A stretch of 46,573 nucleotides of DNA from Paludibacteraceae bacterium (lineage in GTDB: Bacteria > Bacteroidota > Bacteroidia > Bacteroidales > Paludibacteraceae), in assembly GCA_017550335.1 (NCBI GenBank), contig JAFZPM010000040.1:1-46573 (forward strand), read 5' to 3'. A program made the translations under genes and the position numbers. How positions within the stretch are numbered: the stretch's first letter is position 1; every line of letters begins with the position of its first letter. The notes below the pieces were generated by a model. That model made no database searches. It was not told the origin of the DNA and saw only the letters and a program-made list of their open reading frames with translations. This document shows, piece by piece, positions 36,375-44,793 of the stretch.

Positions 36375-36635
36375 ATAGTAATATCAGTTTATTCTACAAA
36401 GTGAATTTCCGTATCTGACAAACTGTAACGGAAGGAGGGCATTTCGCTTCGGATTTATAAGGAAATCATATCGCTTTTACGACAAACACTCACGCAGGAA
36501 GAAGGGGGGCCCAGAGGGCGTCAATGGGACATTGCCCATTATTTCAGCGATAATGACAGATATATCAAAAACTCAAAACAGGAAGTCTTCGAAATTTATT
36601 TTTCAAGTAAATTCGCACCAATTACAAAAAATCCC
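36375..36635. other. Intergenic stretch between torF and the Lrp gene
   Basis: Apart from a small inverted repeat AATGGG-ACATTG-CCCATT near 36523-36540, no gene or clear signal is seen. Confidence 0.4.
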
Positions 36636-36674
36636 TATCTTTGGCGAATAAAAACTCTTTGGCGAATAAAAACA
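36636..36674 (+). promoter_or_regulatory. -7 box and 18-bp tandem duplication before the Lrp gene
   Basis: TATCTTTG (36636-36643) matches the -7 consensus, with TTCG 20 nt upstream. An 18-bp unit, CTTTGGCGAATAAAAAC plus one base, is repeated directly (36639-36656 and 36657-36674), ending just before the ATG. Confidence 0.65.
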
Positions 36675-36675
36675 C

Positions 36676-37140
36676 ATGGCAATGGAAAAGATTGACGACT
36701 TAGACAAGGATATTCTGAAGATTATCACCAGAAACGCCCGCATTCCGTTCAAGGATGTGGCGGCAGAGTGTGGAGTGTCACGCGCTGCTATTCACCAACG
36801 TGTCCAACACTTGGCTGATCTAGGTGTGATTATTGGTTCCGGCTATCACGTCAACCCTAAGATATTAGGTTACCAAACTTGTACATATATAGGAATCAAA
36901 CTAGAGAAGGGTTCCATGTATTCGGAGGTGGTTCCTGAATTGGAGAAAATCCCAGAGATCGTGGAGTGCCATTTCACCACGGGTCCTTACACCATGATGG
37001 TGAAACTCTACGCCAAAGACAATGAGCATCTGATGCAACTCCTGAACGGTAAGATCCAGAGCATCAAGGGTGTATCCGCCACGGAGACGCTTATTTGCCT
37101 CGAGCAGAGCATCAAGAGGGAATTGCCGATCTCGCTTTAA
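36676..37140 (+). CDS. Lrp/AsnC family transcriptional regulator
   Basis: The 154-residue protein has the N-terminal helix-turn-helix (DDLDKDILKIITRNAR, then DVAAECGVSRAAIHQRVQHL) and the C-terminal effector-binding RAM domain (VECHFTTGPYTMMVKLYAKD). These are octameric regulators that respond to amino acids. The target is unknown; the nitrogen operon upstream is divergent, which makes it a candidate target but no more. A second ATG two codons in (36682) is also possible. A triple-hairpin element follows the stop codon. Confidence 0.93.
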   Translation: MAMEKIDDLDKDILKIITRNARIPFKDVAAECGVSRAAIHQRVQHLADLGVIIGSGYHVNPKILGYQTCTYIGIKLEKGSMYSEVVPELEKIPEIVECHFTTGPYTMMVKLYAKDNEHLMQLLNGKIQSIKGVSATETLICLEQSIKRELPISL

Positions 37141-37175
37141 ATTAATTAAGAATTTTGAATTTTGAATTTTGAATT

Positions 37176-37279
37176 GACGGGATGTGATTCACGTCGCCGA
37201 ACGTGCCGAGATTCTACGTTTGCATATCCCCACGGCCTGAAAGGCCAACACATATATAGCCCAGGGCAACGCCCTGGGG
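37176..37279 (+). repeat. Triple-hairpin element, copy 1 (3' of the Lrp gene)
   Basis: After an AATTTTG microrepeat and GACGGGATGTGATT come three hairpins: ACGT-type (CACGTCGCCGAACGTG), GGCCT-GAA-AGGCC and CCCAGGGC-AAC-GCCCTGGG. The element reads in the same direction as the gene before it. A small open frame across it (37162-37347) is not a gene. Confidence 0.85.
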
Positions 37280-37475
37280 TAATTATTGGCGGGGCATGGC
37301 ATTATATCCCCTTTTTATGGGAAAAGAGAGAATATATATCTATTTAAGGCCCTGTTTGCCTGTTTTTCTAAGATGTTTTCACTAAAAATCACGATGACGG
37401 AGAGTTTTTCTTTTTTCATTCCTTAGTTTAGCCAATTCTTTCGTACTTTCGCGCAATGAATAGTTGGCTCGCATT

Positions 37476-38912
37476 ATGAATGATAACATAGTAGATACCA
37501 TTACCAAAGGGGATTATAAGTACGGATTTGTCACGGACATTGAGACCGAGGTCATCCCGAAAGGGTTGAACGAGGATGTTGTGCGCCTCATCTCCGAAAA
37601 GAAGGGGGAACCGGAATGGTTGCTCGAATACCGCCTGAAGGCCTACCGGCATTGGCTCACGCTGAAGGAGCCGAACTGGGCGCACCTCAGCATCCCTGAA
37701 ATCGACTATCAGGATATCTACTACTATGCGGCCCCGAAAAAGAACTCTCCTAAGAGCGAAAAGGATATCGACCCGGAGTTGCTGAAGACTTTCGACAAGC
37801 TGGGCATCCCGTTGGAGGAGCAGAAACACCTCGCGGGCATGGCGGTGGATGCGGTCATGGACAGCATATCCGTCAAGACGACTTATAGGGAAAACCTCGC
37901 TGAATTGGGCATTATTTTCTGCTCGTTCAACGAAGCGGTGAAGAACTACCCGGACCTCGTCAAGAAATACCTCGGAACGGTCGTTCCTTACACGGACAAT
38001 TTCTTCGCCGCATTGAACTCGGCGGTCTTCAGCGACGGCTCCTTCGTCTACATCCCGAAGGGTGTTCGTTGCCCGATGGAGCTCTCCACCTATTTCAGAA
38101 TCAACGCCGCCCAGACCGGCCAATTCGAACGCACACTGATCGTGGCGGACGACGACAGCTACGTCTCCTATCTGGAGGGCTGTACCGCCCCGATGCGTGA
38201 CGAGAGCCAATTGCACGCGGCCATCGTCGAACTGGTGGCACATGATAGGGCGGAGATCAAATACTCGACCGTACAGAACTGGTACCCAGGCGACAAGGAG
38301 GGTAAAGGCGGTATTTACAACTTCGTCACCAAACGCGCGCTCTGCAAGGGAATCTCTTCGAAGGTCTCCTGGACGCAGGTGGAGACGGGTTCCGCCATCA
38401 CATGGAAGTATCCGAGCTGCGTATTGCTGGGCGATAACTCCGTCGGGGAGTTCTACTCCGTGGCGGTCACGAACAACTACCAGCAGGCGGACACGGGTAC
38501 GAAGATGATACATCTCGGCAAGAACACGAAAAGCCATATCGTCTCCAAAGGTATTTCGGCGGGACTCAGCCAGAACAGCTACCGGGGATTGGTGAAGGTT
38601 TCGAAGAACGCGGACGGTGCCCGTAACTTCTCGCAATGCGACAGCTTGCTGCTGGGAGATAAGTGCGGTGCGCACACCTTCCCGTACATGGACATCCATA
38701 ATGAATCGGCCATCGTCGAGCATGAGGCGACCACCTCGAAGATCAACGAGGACCAGATTTTTTACTGCAACCAGCGAGGCATCAGCACCGAGGATGCGGT
38801 CGGTCTCATCGTCAATGGCTACGCGAAGGAGGTGCTCAACAAATTACCGATGGAGTTTGCGGTGGAGGCGCAGAAGCTGCTGCAGGTTTCATTGGAAGGA
38901 TCAGTAGGTTAA
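37476..38912 (+). CDS. sufB: Fe-S cluster assembly scaffold protein SufB
   Basis: SufB, with SufC and SufD, forms the scaffold on which Fe-S clusters are built. The 478-residue protein shows the usual SufB features: [62 protein letters not shown] and the C-terminal [21 protein letters not shown]. The open frame begins at a TTG four codons upstream; ATG 37476 is chosen. A weak -7-like TACTTTCG (37444-37451) precedes it. sufC follows after 16 nt. Confidence 0.97.
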   Translation: MNDNIVDTITKGDYKYGFVTDIETEVIPKGLNEDVVRLISEKKGEPEWLLEYRLKAYRHWLTLKEPNWAHLSIPEIDYQDIYYYAAPKKNSPKSEKDIDPELLKTFDKLGIPLEEQKHLAGMAVDAVMDSISVKTTYRENLAELGIIFCSFNEAVKNYPDLVKKYLGTVVPYTDNFFAALNSAVFSDGSFVYIPKGVRCPMELSTYFRINAAQTGQFERTLIVADDDSYVSYLEGCTAPMRDESQLHAAIVELVAHDRAEIKYSTVQNWYPGDKEGKGGIYNFVTKRALCKGISSKVSWTQVETGSAITWKYPSCVLLGDNSVGEFYSVAVTNNYQQADTGTKMIHLGKNTKSHIVSKGISAGLSQNSYRGLVKVSKNADGARNFSQCDSLLLGDKCGAHTFPYMDIHNESAIVEHEATTSKINEDQIFYCNQRGISTEDAVGLIVNGYAKEVLNKLPMEFAVEAQKLLQVSLEGSVG

Positions 38913-38928
38913 TAGACAATTATTATAT

Positions 38929-39684
38929 ATGCTATTAGAAATTAAGAATTTACATGCCAATGTCAATGGCAAAGAGATTTTGCGGGGTATCAATCTGACG
39001 GTGAACGAGGGGGAAGTGCACGCCATCATGGGCCCGAACGGTTCAGGAAAGAGCACACTCTCATCCGTGTTGGCGGGCGACCCGACCTTCACGGTAACGG
39101 AAGGTGAGGTTTATTTCAAGGGAAAGAATCTTTTGGAGCTCTCCCCGGAAGACCGCTCAAGGGAGGGTCTTTTCCTCAGTTTCCAGTATCCTGTGGAGAT
39201 CCCTGGTGTCAGCATGGTGAACTTCATGCGCACCGCCACGAACGAACATCGCAAATACAAAGGGTTGGACCCCTTGTCCGCCTCCGATTTCCTGAAGCTG
39301 ATGCGTGAGAAGAAGGAGTTGGTGGAGTTGGACAATAAATTGGCGAACCGATCCGTCAACGAAGGATTCTCCGGTGGCGAGAAGAAGCGCAACGAGATAT
39401 TCCAGATGGCCATGCTGGAGCCTAAACTGTCCATTCTGGACGAGACGGACAGCGGTTTGGACATCGACGCCTTGCGCATCGTGGCCAATGGCGTGAACAA
39501 GCTGAAAAAGGCCGATAACGCAAGCATAGTGATCACACACTACCAACGTCTTTTGGATTATATCGTTCCGGACATCGTCCACGTCCTCTACAAGGGTCAG
39601 ATCGTGAAGACGGCGGGCAAGGAACTTGCCTTGGAGCTGGAGGAGAAAGGCTACGATTGGATAAAAAAAGAGTTGGGTGAATAA
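38929..39684 (+). CDS. sufC: Fe-S cluster assembly ATPase SufC
   Basis: SufC is the ABC-type ATPase that drives structural change in the SufBCD scaffold. The 251-residue protein has Walker A GPNGSGKST, the signature FSGGEKKR, Walker B LSILDETDSGLD and the His switch VITHYQRLL. It lies between sufB and sufD in one operon, and its stop precedes the sufD ATG by 4 nt. Confidence 0.97.
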   Translation: MLLEIKNLHANVNGKEILRGINLTVNEGEVHAIMGPNGSGKSTLSSVLAGDPTFTVTEGEVYFKGKNLLELSPEDRSREGLFLSFQYPVEIPGVSMVNFMRTATNEHRKYKGLDPLSASDFLKLMREKKELVELDNKLANRSVNEGFSGGEKKRNEIFQMAMLEPKLSILDETDSGLDIDALRIVANGVNKLKKADNASIVITHYQRLLDYIVPDIVHVLYKGQIVKTAGKELALELEEKGYDWIKKELGE

Positions 39685-39688
39685 TTTC

Positions 39689-41041
39689 ATGGCAAATATG
39701 TCGATAGAGCAATCATACATAGATATTTTCAAGCAGTACCGCGACGTGCTGAAGAGGAATAGCGGCGCACCCATGGACGCGTTGAGGGAGGCCGCCTTCG
39801 AATCGTTCCAACAGAGGGGATTCCCTACCCGGCGCATGGAGGCATACCAATACACCGACATGAAGGAGGCCTTCGCGGTGGATTATGGCATGAACCTCAA
39901 CCGGATCGCCCTCACGGAGGATTTCCGCTGCGAAGTGCCGGGCATCAACGCCTATCTCTTCTATGTGGTGAACGACACATTCTTCTGTCCGCCCGAAAGC
40001 GAGAAATATCTGATCGAACTACGGGAAAAGGGCGTTTCCATCGGCAGTTTACGTGAATACTCACAGACTGACCCGGAGCTCGTCGCGAAGTATTACGGCA
40101 AGACGGCGGTCAGCGGGGCGGATGCGATCATAGACTTCAACACGGCTTTCGCACAGGACGGGTTCTTCCTTCATGTGCCGGAGAACGTGGTCATCGACAA
40201 GCCTATACAGCTGATATGCGTGATGACAGGGAAAGTGCCTATGTTGGGCACGCAAAGGAACCTTATCGTCTTGGAGCGGTCCGCACAGGCCAAGCTCCTG
40301 CTCTGCGCCCATACCCGTGGCGAATGGGAGCAACTTTCCAACAGGGTGACGGAGGTTTTTGTCGGTGAAAACGCTATTTATGATCATTACAAGCTGGAGA
40401 ACACACACTCCAAATCGATCAGCGTGGCGAACCTGAACATCCGTCAACAGAGCGGTTCGGAGATCATCGTGAACGACATCACGTTGCACAACGGACTGAC
40501 CAGGAACAGGATCCAGATCGACATCGACGGGGAGCATTGCCAAACCACCCTAAGCGGCATGGCGATCGGAGACGCAAAACAGCACATCGACAACACGACG
40601 CTGATCAACCACCACAAACCGAACTGCAAGAGCCGTGAGCTCTATAAATATGTTTTGAACGACGAGGCGACCGGCGCATTCTCCGGCAAGATTATGGTGG
40701 CCGAGGGCGCATTCAAGACGGAGGCTTACCAAACAGACCGTAACGTCTGCATGTCTCCGAACGCTAGGATGTACACGAAGCCTCATCTGGAGATCTATGC
40801 GGACGACGTGAAGTGTAGCCACGGCGCATCGACCGGAAGAATCGATGAAACGGCGCTTTTCTACCTGCGTTCGAGAGGAATCCCGGAGGAGGAGGCCCGC
40901 ATGCTTCTCATGTTCGCCTTCGTGAGCGACGTGTTGGACAACATACGGATCGAGGCTGTGAAGGACAAGATCCGCCTGCTCGTGGAGCAACGCTTCCGTG
41001 GCGAACTCTCCCACTGCAACAGCTGCGGTGTTTGCAAATAA
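39689..41041 (+). CDS. sufD: Fe-S cluster assembly protein SufD
   Basis: SufD is the SufB paralogue that completes the scaffold and helps iron entry. The 450-residue protein has the beta-helix core with HCQTTLSG and KCSHGASTGRID, the conserved histidine region of the family. The C-terminus ends in a cysteine set HCNSCGVCK, which could bind metal. An upstream in-frame GTG (39677) overlaps sufC, but ATG 39689 is preferred; ATG 39698 is also possible. sufS and sufE do not follow: the next gene is on the other strand. Confidence 0.95.
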   Translation: MANMSIEQSYIDIFKQYRDVLKRNSGAPMDALREAAFESFQQRGFPTRRMEAYQYTDMKEAFAVDYGMNLNRIALTEDFRCEVPGINAYLFYVVNDTFFCPPESEKYLIELREKGVSIGSLREYSQTDPELVAKYYGKTAVSGADAIIDFNTAFAQDGFFLHVPENVVIDKPIQLICVMTGKVPMLGTQRNLIVLERSAQAKLLLCAHTRGEWEQLSNRVTEVFVGENAIYDHYKLENTHSKSISVANLNIRQQSGSEIIVNDITLHNGLTRNRIQIDIDGEHCQTTLSGMAIGDAKQHIDNTTLINHHKPNCKSRELYKYVLNDEATGAFSGKIMVAEGAFKTEAYQTDRNVCMSPNARMYTKPHLEIYADDVKCSHGASTGRIDETALFYLRSRGIPEEEARMLLMFAFVSDVLDNIRIEAVKDKIRLLVEQRFRGELSHCNSCGVCK

Positions 41042-41096
41042 TGGACGATTCCATCGGTGAAAACGGGGGGATTATGCTGTCGAACCCATCCCTTTT

Positions 41097-41834
41097 TTAC
41101 CCTCTCCTCGACCCGTTACATTCCGGATACCCCGAGCAGCTCCAGAACTCCTTGCCGGCATTCACCCCCTTCTTGGCCATCCGCTTGATCATCGGCTTGC
41201 CACACTTAGGGCAGATTGGCGCATTGGATTGGATGCTTTGTTCCGCACGGTAGGCGAGTCTTTCGGCGGTCAATCCTTCGGAGAAGCCCCCTTCTTCACG
41301 AAAGGTGGTGAGGAGGTTCTCGATTTGTTTGCGAAGCATCATGATTAATCGATTGCATAGAACAAGCAAACAGTTTGCAGCAATGATAGAATCTCCCGAA
41401 TTAAGCCATTCGTCAAATTTATGCTTTTGTTTTAGGATATGTATAGAGCTGAGGTGCTGCACGTCATCCTTATAATTGGGGTGATCAAGCTGAATGGCAG
41501 TAACTCTTTTATGATCATCAGAATGTATTGACCATGGAATTTGCTCCTGACACATTAACCAGTTCACATAATCATTTGCTAATTCAGCCAAACTTGCTCT
41601 TGCTACATCTGTAAGCTTCATCTCTGTTTCTTTAGAAGTAGAATGACGTGATCCCCCCTCTGCTATATTGGCTGGCACAGAACGTGCAGCTTGGGTCATT
41701 TGGTCATATTGACGGCCACAAGGATCATTTGAACGTTTTAAATAGCGATTGCAGAAATCTTGTGTTGCTAATTGGATGACATTCCCTAAGACCCAAGTAT
41801 CCAACCAGTAAAAAGCAAAACGATAAATTTTCAT
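41097..41834 (-). CDS. Four-helix-bundle suffix protein with C-terminal topoisomerase-type zinc finger
   Basis: The 245-residue protein has an N-terminal four-helix-bundle domain of the S23/IVS-like type (QYDQMTQAARSVPANIAEG, a typical motif, then SRHSTSKETEMKL) and a central helical part. The C-terminal zinc finger has CPKCGKPM...FWSCSGYPECNG, four cysteines like the repeats at the end of topoisomerase I. This fits the four-helix-bundle suffix family of Bacteroidota, whose role is unknown; nucleic-acid binding is likely. The DNA for the N-terminal two thirds (from about 41340) is clearly AT-richer than the zinc-finger part and the neighbouring genes, which suggests a mosaic origin. It is convergent with sufD. 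Confidence 0.82.
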   Translation of the reverse strand: MKIYRFAFYWLDTWVLGNVIQLATQDFCNRYLKRSNDPCGRQYDQMTQAARSVPANIAEGGSRHSTSKETEMKLTDVARASLAELANDYVNWLMCQEQIPWSIHSDDHKRVTAIQLDHPNYKDDVQHLSSIHILKQKHKFDEWLNSGDSIIAANCLLVLCNRLIMMLRKQIENLLTTFREEGGFSEGLTAERLAYRAEQSIQSNAPICPKCGKPMIKRMAKKGVNAGKEFWSCSGYPECNGSRRG

Positions 41835-41865
41835 TTCAGACAGATTTTTAAATTATTATTGGTTG

Positions 41866-41914
41866 CAAAGGTAATAACTTTTTCGACATGTCAGTAATAT
41901 GACATGTCGAAAAA
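41866..41914 (-). promoter_or_regulatory. Promoter and 15-bp dyad upstream of the four-helix gene
   Basis: The -7 box TACCTTTG (41873-41866) is followed upstream by a perfect inverted repeat, TTTTTCGACATGTCA (41879-41893) / TGACATGTCGAAAAA (41900-41914), with a 6-bp centre over the expected -33 position. No TTTG is present there. It may be an operator. With its A/T tails it could also act as a terminator for the J-domain gene to the right. Confidence 0.65.
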
Positions 41915-41929
41915 AAGAGGTAAAAAACC

Positions 41930-42016
41930 TCACTCCATCTCCTTCACCATCCCCTCCACAAACTTCATCTCCTCCTCTGTCAGCCCATATTTCCTGCGCA
42001 ACTGCTCTTCCTCCCA
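41930..42016 (-). pseudogene. C-terminal remnant of an unidentified gene
   Basis: Directly after the TAG stop of the first J-domain gene, and in the same frame, 28 coding-like codons run to a TGA at 41930. They begin WEEEQLRRKYGLTEEEM and end MVKEME. The other J-domain paralogues have the same TAG but not this tail. It therefore looks like the end of another gene joined to the J-domain copy by recombination. A similar charged YGLTEEE tail occurs at the end of some DNA methyltransferases, from memory only. Confidence 0.35.
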
Positions 42017-43000
42017 CTATTTTCCCCTTTCCAGCCGGATCAGATCATACGCCTCCTTGACCAGCCGGAACTGGTCCGCCGAGATTTTACGGTCCATGTC
42101 GGTCGCATCGCTCGGCAGGCGGTCGGGGTGGTATTTCTTGACCAGGTCGCGGTAGGCGTTCTTGATCTCCGTCTCGGAGGCGGTGGTGAGGAGCCCCAAT
42201 TGGTTGTAGGCCTGCGTCAGCTTGTGGCCATAAGAGGATTTCTTCTTTTCCTTTTTCTCTGAAGAAGCCGAGGAGTCGTTATTTTTCTTTCCCGCAGTTT
42301 CTTCCGACTTAGGCGTTTCATACTTTTGCTTCAGAATCTTCCAGTCCTCTTGCTTGATTTTCAGCTCCATAGAGATCCCGTAGAGGATTTCCATCTCAGA
42401 GCCGACCACCCCATCGCTGGAGAAAGCCACTTGGAAAAGCGCATTCAGCAAGTCCAAGGCGGCCTCATAGAAGATGCCGGATTTCAGGATGTTACGGCAA
42501 CATAAATTGTACCGGAGAAGTTCCCGGGAAGCGTTGTAGTGCCGCAGCAACTCCATACACTCACTTGAGAAGAGACACTTGTCGCCCGATATGGGGTCGG
42601 TGCGCAACTCCCTAGGGCGGCACCATAGCATATTCCTGTATATCGGGTGGTTCTTGAAATAGAGCCGTGCGACGGACATCTCCCGATGGTCCACCTCACC
42701 ATCTTTGCGGATCACCCAGGAAAACAAGGCGATGACGGAGAGGGCGGACGTATAGACATTCACATCCTCCACCCCACTCGGGTAATCCCCTTGAAAGATT
42801 CTCTTCCTTCTGGCATTTGCGCGACCGGTGCCCGTCAGGGGAGGAATAGGCTCATAGTTCGGGACATCGGATGTGGGCGGATTCTGATCACGGATCATAT
42901 CCCCCACCTTCTCGACAGGACGTTTCAGCCGCTCGAGAACATACCGAATCGCAATAGCCAAAACGCCGACCAAAAGATATATAAACCAGTCCCTCAACAT
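42017..43000 (-). CDS. DjlA-like membrane-anchored J-domain protein, copy 1
   Basis: The 327-residue protein has an N-terminal membrane helix (about residues 5-20), a short linker, a TerB-like helical domain (about 80-230) with two acidic turns (VIRKDGEVDHREM and FSSDGVVGSEMEIL), a Lys/Ser-rich linker and a C-terminal J domain with HPD at 291-293. This is the DjlA arrangement: a membrane co-chaperone that recruits DnaK. The last 65 residues are nearly identical to those of copies 2 and 3, while the N-terminus is not. It is the leftmost member of a tandem array and has its own promoter (43034-43064). Confidence 0.88.
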   Translation of the reverse strand: MLRDWFIYLLVGVLAIAIRYVLERLKRPVEKVGDMIRDQNPPTSDVPNYEPIPPLTGTGRANARRKRIFQGDYPSGVEDVNVYTSALSVIALFSWVIRKDGEVDHREMSVARLYFKNHPIYRNMLWCRPRELRTDPISGDKCLFSSECMELLRHYNASRELLRYNLCCRNILKSGIFYEAALDLLNALFQVAFSSDGVVGSEMEILYGISMELKIKQEDWKILKQKYETPKSEETAGKKNNDSSASSEKKEKKKSSYGHKLTQAYNQLGLLTTASETEIKNAYRDLVKKYHPDRLPSDATDMDRKISADQFRLVKEAYDLIRLERGK

Positions 43001-43033
43001 AGAATAAGTTTGGTAGGTAAAATCATTCTATTA

Positions 43034-43064
43034 CAAAGATAAATAAAGGGGAAGGCATTCCCAA
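43034..43064 (-). promoter_or_regulatory. Promoter of J-domain gene copy 1
   Basis: TTGG (43064-43061), about 19 nt, TATCTTTG (43041-43034) on the minus strand. The sequence around the -33 (GCATTCCCAA on the plus strand) resembles that of copy 2 (GCATCCCCAA). Confidence 0.6.
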
Positions 43065-43104
43065 TGATGCGCATGTTTTTATTGTCCATACCTGCTATAA
43101 TAAA

Positions 43105-43158
43105 ACCGATTGTGCTAAAAAATACCGTTTTCACCGATGAAATGGCAACCCATGCGGA
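43105..43158. repeat. Conserved upstream block shared with copy 2
   Basis: Between the promoter of copy 1 and the hairpin element lies a block (ACCGATTGTGC...GCGGA) that matches 44549-44604 upstream of copy 2 with few changes. The frames through it are broken, so it seems non-coding. Confidence 0.6.
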
Positions 43159-43264
43159 CCCAGGGCGTTGCCCTGGGCTAGATATGTGGTGGCCTTTCAG
43201 GCCGTAGGGATGAGTAAGTATAGAATGTCGACACGTTCGGAAACGTAAATCACATCCCGTCAAC
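43159..43264 (-). repeat. Triple-hairpin element, copy 2 (3' of J-domain gene copy 2)
   Basis: Read on the minus strand, after TTAAGAATTAAG microrepeats and GACGGGATGTGATT: an ACGTTTCCGAACGT hairpin, GGCCTGAAAGGCC and CCCAGGGCAACGCCCTGGG. It has the same order and orientation relative to the upstream gene as copy 1. Confidence 0.85.
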
Positions 43265-43295
43265 TCTTAATTCTTAATTCTTAACTCTTAATTCT

Positions 43296-44414
43296 CTACA
43301 TTCCCTTCTCCAGCCGAATAAGGTCATACGCCTCCATGACCTGTCGGAACTGGTCGGCCGAGATTTTGCGGTCCATGTCGGTCGCGTCGCTAGGCAGGCG
43401 GTCGGGGTGGTACCTCTTGGCCAGTTGTCGGAAGGCAGCCTTGATCTCCGGTTCGGTGGCGGTGGTGAGGATGCCCAATTGGTTGTAGGCCTGCGTCAGT
43501 TTGTAGCCGAAGGTGGAAGATTTCTTTTGCTTTTTCTCCTGTTGTTGCTCCTGTTTTTGTTGCTGATCCTTACGCTCTTCATATTGATCGGAAGAGTTCT
43601 CCGATTCATTCCACTCCTGTCTGTTTCTCCGATTCTTTTTCTTCTTCTTATTAGATTTTTTGCCCATTTCATCGGAAGATTCGGATGAGGAGTCCGCCCT
43701 GTTTTTGTGTGGTCCCCGATATGTTTCATACTTCTGTCGCAGGTTGTTCCAATCCTCATAACGGATATTCAGTTCCTGTGCGATGCTTTGGAGGATATCC
43801 ATCTCTGACTTGATCACCCCATCGCTGGAGTAGGCCACCTGGAAGAGCGCCTTCAGCAGGTCCAATGCCGCTTCATAGTAGATGCCGGCTTCCAGAATCT
43901 TGCCGCAACATTTGCCATGCCGCAGCAACTTCGGAAGAGCGTTATAGTATTCGAGCATCTTCATATAATCTTTCGTGACAAAACGGGGGATTCCCGTCAC
44001 AGGGTCATTTGTCATTCCAAGGGGAGGATGCGATAAGATCCTATAGTACGTGGTGTGGTGTAGCGAGAAATAGTAACGCGCCACATCCAATTCCTGCGAA
44101 CCCACGTTCCCATCCTTCCTCATCACCCACGAGAAGAGAGCCACAATAGAGAGTGCGGCGGTGTAGAGTGTTTCATTCTCCGACTTGAACTCATTAGCGT
44201 CCCAATCAAAGATGTACTTCCTTTTATCCCTTGATTTCCTATGATGGGATGAAGTCTTTTGCTTTGTCCTCCTGTTGTTCGTATTATTTGCCGAATTGCT
44301 TTTCCAGGAACCGCTTGCATGGTCCGTCTCCGATGGTTCCCCATCACGTTTCAGTATTAGCGTAAGGATGAGAAGCAGAAAGGGAAGTACAAAAGCAAAT
44401 AAAATCGCAATCAT
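43296..44414 (-). CDS. DjlA-like membrane-anchored J-domain protein, copy 2
   Basis: The 372-residue protein has one strongly hydrophobic helix at residues 2-21, a basic Ser/Asn-rich linker, and a TerB-like domain (about 80-235; VMRKDGNVGSQEL and YSSDGVIKSEMDIL). A long low-complexity linker rich in Lys, Arg, Glu and Gln (about 240-305) leads to the J domain with HPD at 336-338. It is a predicted inner-membrane co-chaperone with the J domain in the cytoplasm. The TerB-like domain is clearly related to the other copies but diverged; the J domain and stop region are almost the same. A hairpin element follows the gene. Confidence 0.88.
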   Translation of the reverse strand: MIAILFAFVLPFLLLILTLILKRDGEPSETDHASGSWKSNSANNTNNRRTKQKTSSHHRKSRDKRKYIFDWDANEFKSENETLYTAALSIVALFSWVMRKDGNVGSQELDVARYYFSLHHTTYYRILSHPPLGMTNDPVTGIPRFVTKDYMKMLEYYNALPKLLRHGKCCGKILEAGIYYEAALDLLKALFQVAYSSDGVIKSEMDILQSIAQELNIRYEDWNNLRQKYETYRGPHKNRADSSSESSDEMGKKSNKKKKKNRRNRQEWNESENSSDQYEERKDQQQKQEQQQEKKQKKSSTFGYKLTQAYNQLGILTTATEPEIKAAFRQLAKRYHPDRLPSDATDMDRKISADQFRQVMEAYDLIRLEKGM

Positions 44415-44476
44415 GTGATAAGAGAATTCTTTTTATAAACACAAATTCTAAGGTTAGGACAATATCAATACTACCA

Positions 44477-44507
44477 CAAAAATATAAAAACAAAAAAGCA
44501 TCCCCAA
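44477..44507 (-). promoter_or_regulatory. Promoter of J-domain gene copy 2
   Basis: TTGG (44507-44504), 19 nt, TATTTTTG (44484-44477) on the minus strand, giving a leader of about 60 nt. Confidence 0.5.
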
Positions 44508-44548
44508 CAGCGTCGTTTGTTTTATTGGACACATCTACTATGACAAAA

Positions 44549-44604
44549 ACCGATTATGCAAAAAATATCGTTTTCACCAATGAAATGGCAATCTATGCGG
44601 ACCC
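44549..44604. repeat. Conserved upstream block shared with copy 1
   Basis: This matches 43105-43158 with few differences, again located between the J-gene promoter and a hairpin element. Confidence 0.6.
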
Positions 44605-44615
44605 ATCCGTGCGAA

Positions 44616-44712
44616 CCCAGGGCGCTGCCCTGGGCTAGATAATGTGATGGCCTTTCAGGCCGTGGGGATACGCAAATGTGGAATGTAGGCACGTTCGGCA
44701 ACGTGAATCATT
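44616..44712 (-). repeat. Triple-hairpin element, copy 3
   Basis: It contains a full set of three hairpins (CCCAGGGCGCTGCCCTGGG with compensating loop change, GGCCTTTCAGGCC, CACGTTCGGCAACGTG). It lies behind copy 4, so two elements follow J-domain gene copy 3. Its 5' side carries GCGTCTCATTAATTA, also seen at copy 5. Confidence 0.85.
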
Positions 44713-44793
44713 TAATTAATGAGACGCCGCCCAAAAATTGACTACGTCGAACTGACGATTCATAATTCAAAATTCAAAATTCAAAATTTTCAT

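Noticed and set aside
37162..37347. Small open frame after the Lrp gene
   Set aside because: It is composed of the triple-hairpin repeat; similar frames appear in the other copies (42994-43263, 46257-46481) and reflect the repeat.
37428..38723. Long minus-strand open frame (431 codons)
   Set aside because: It is antisense to sufB, an unmistakable gene.
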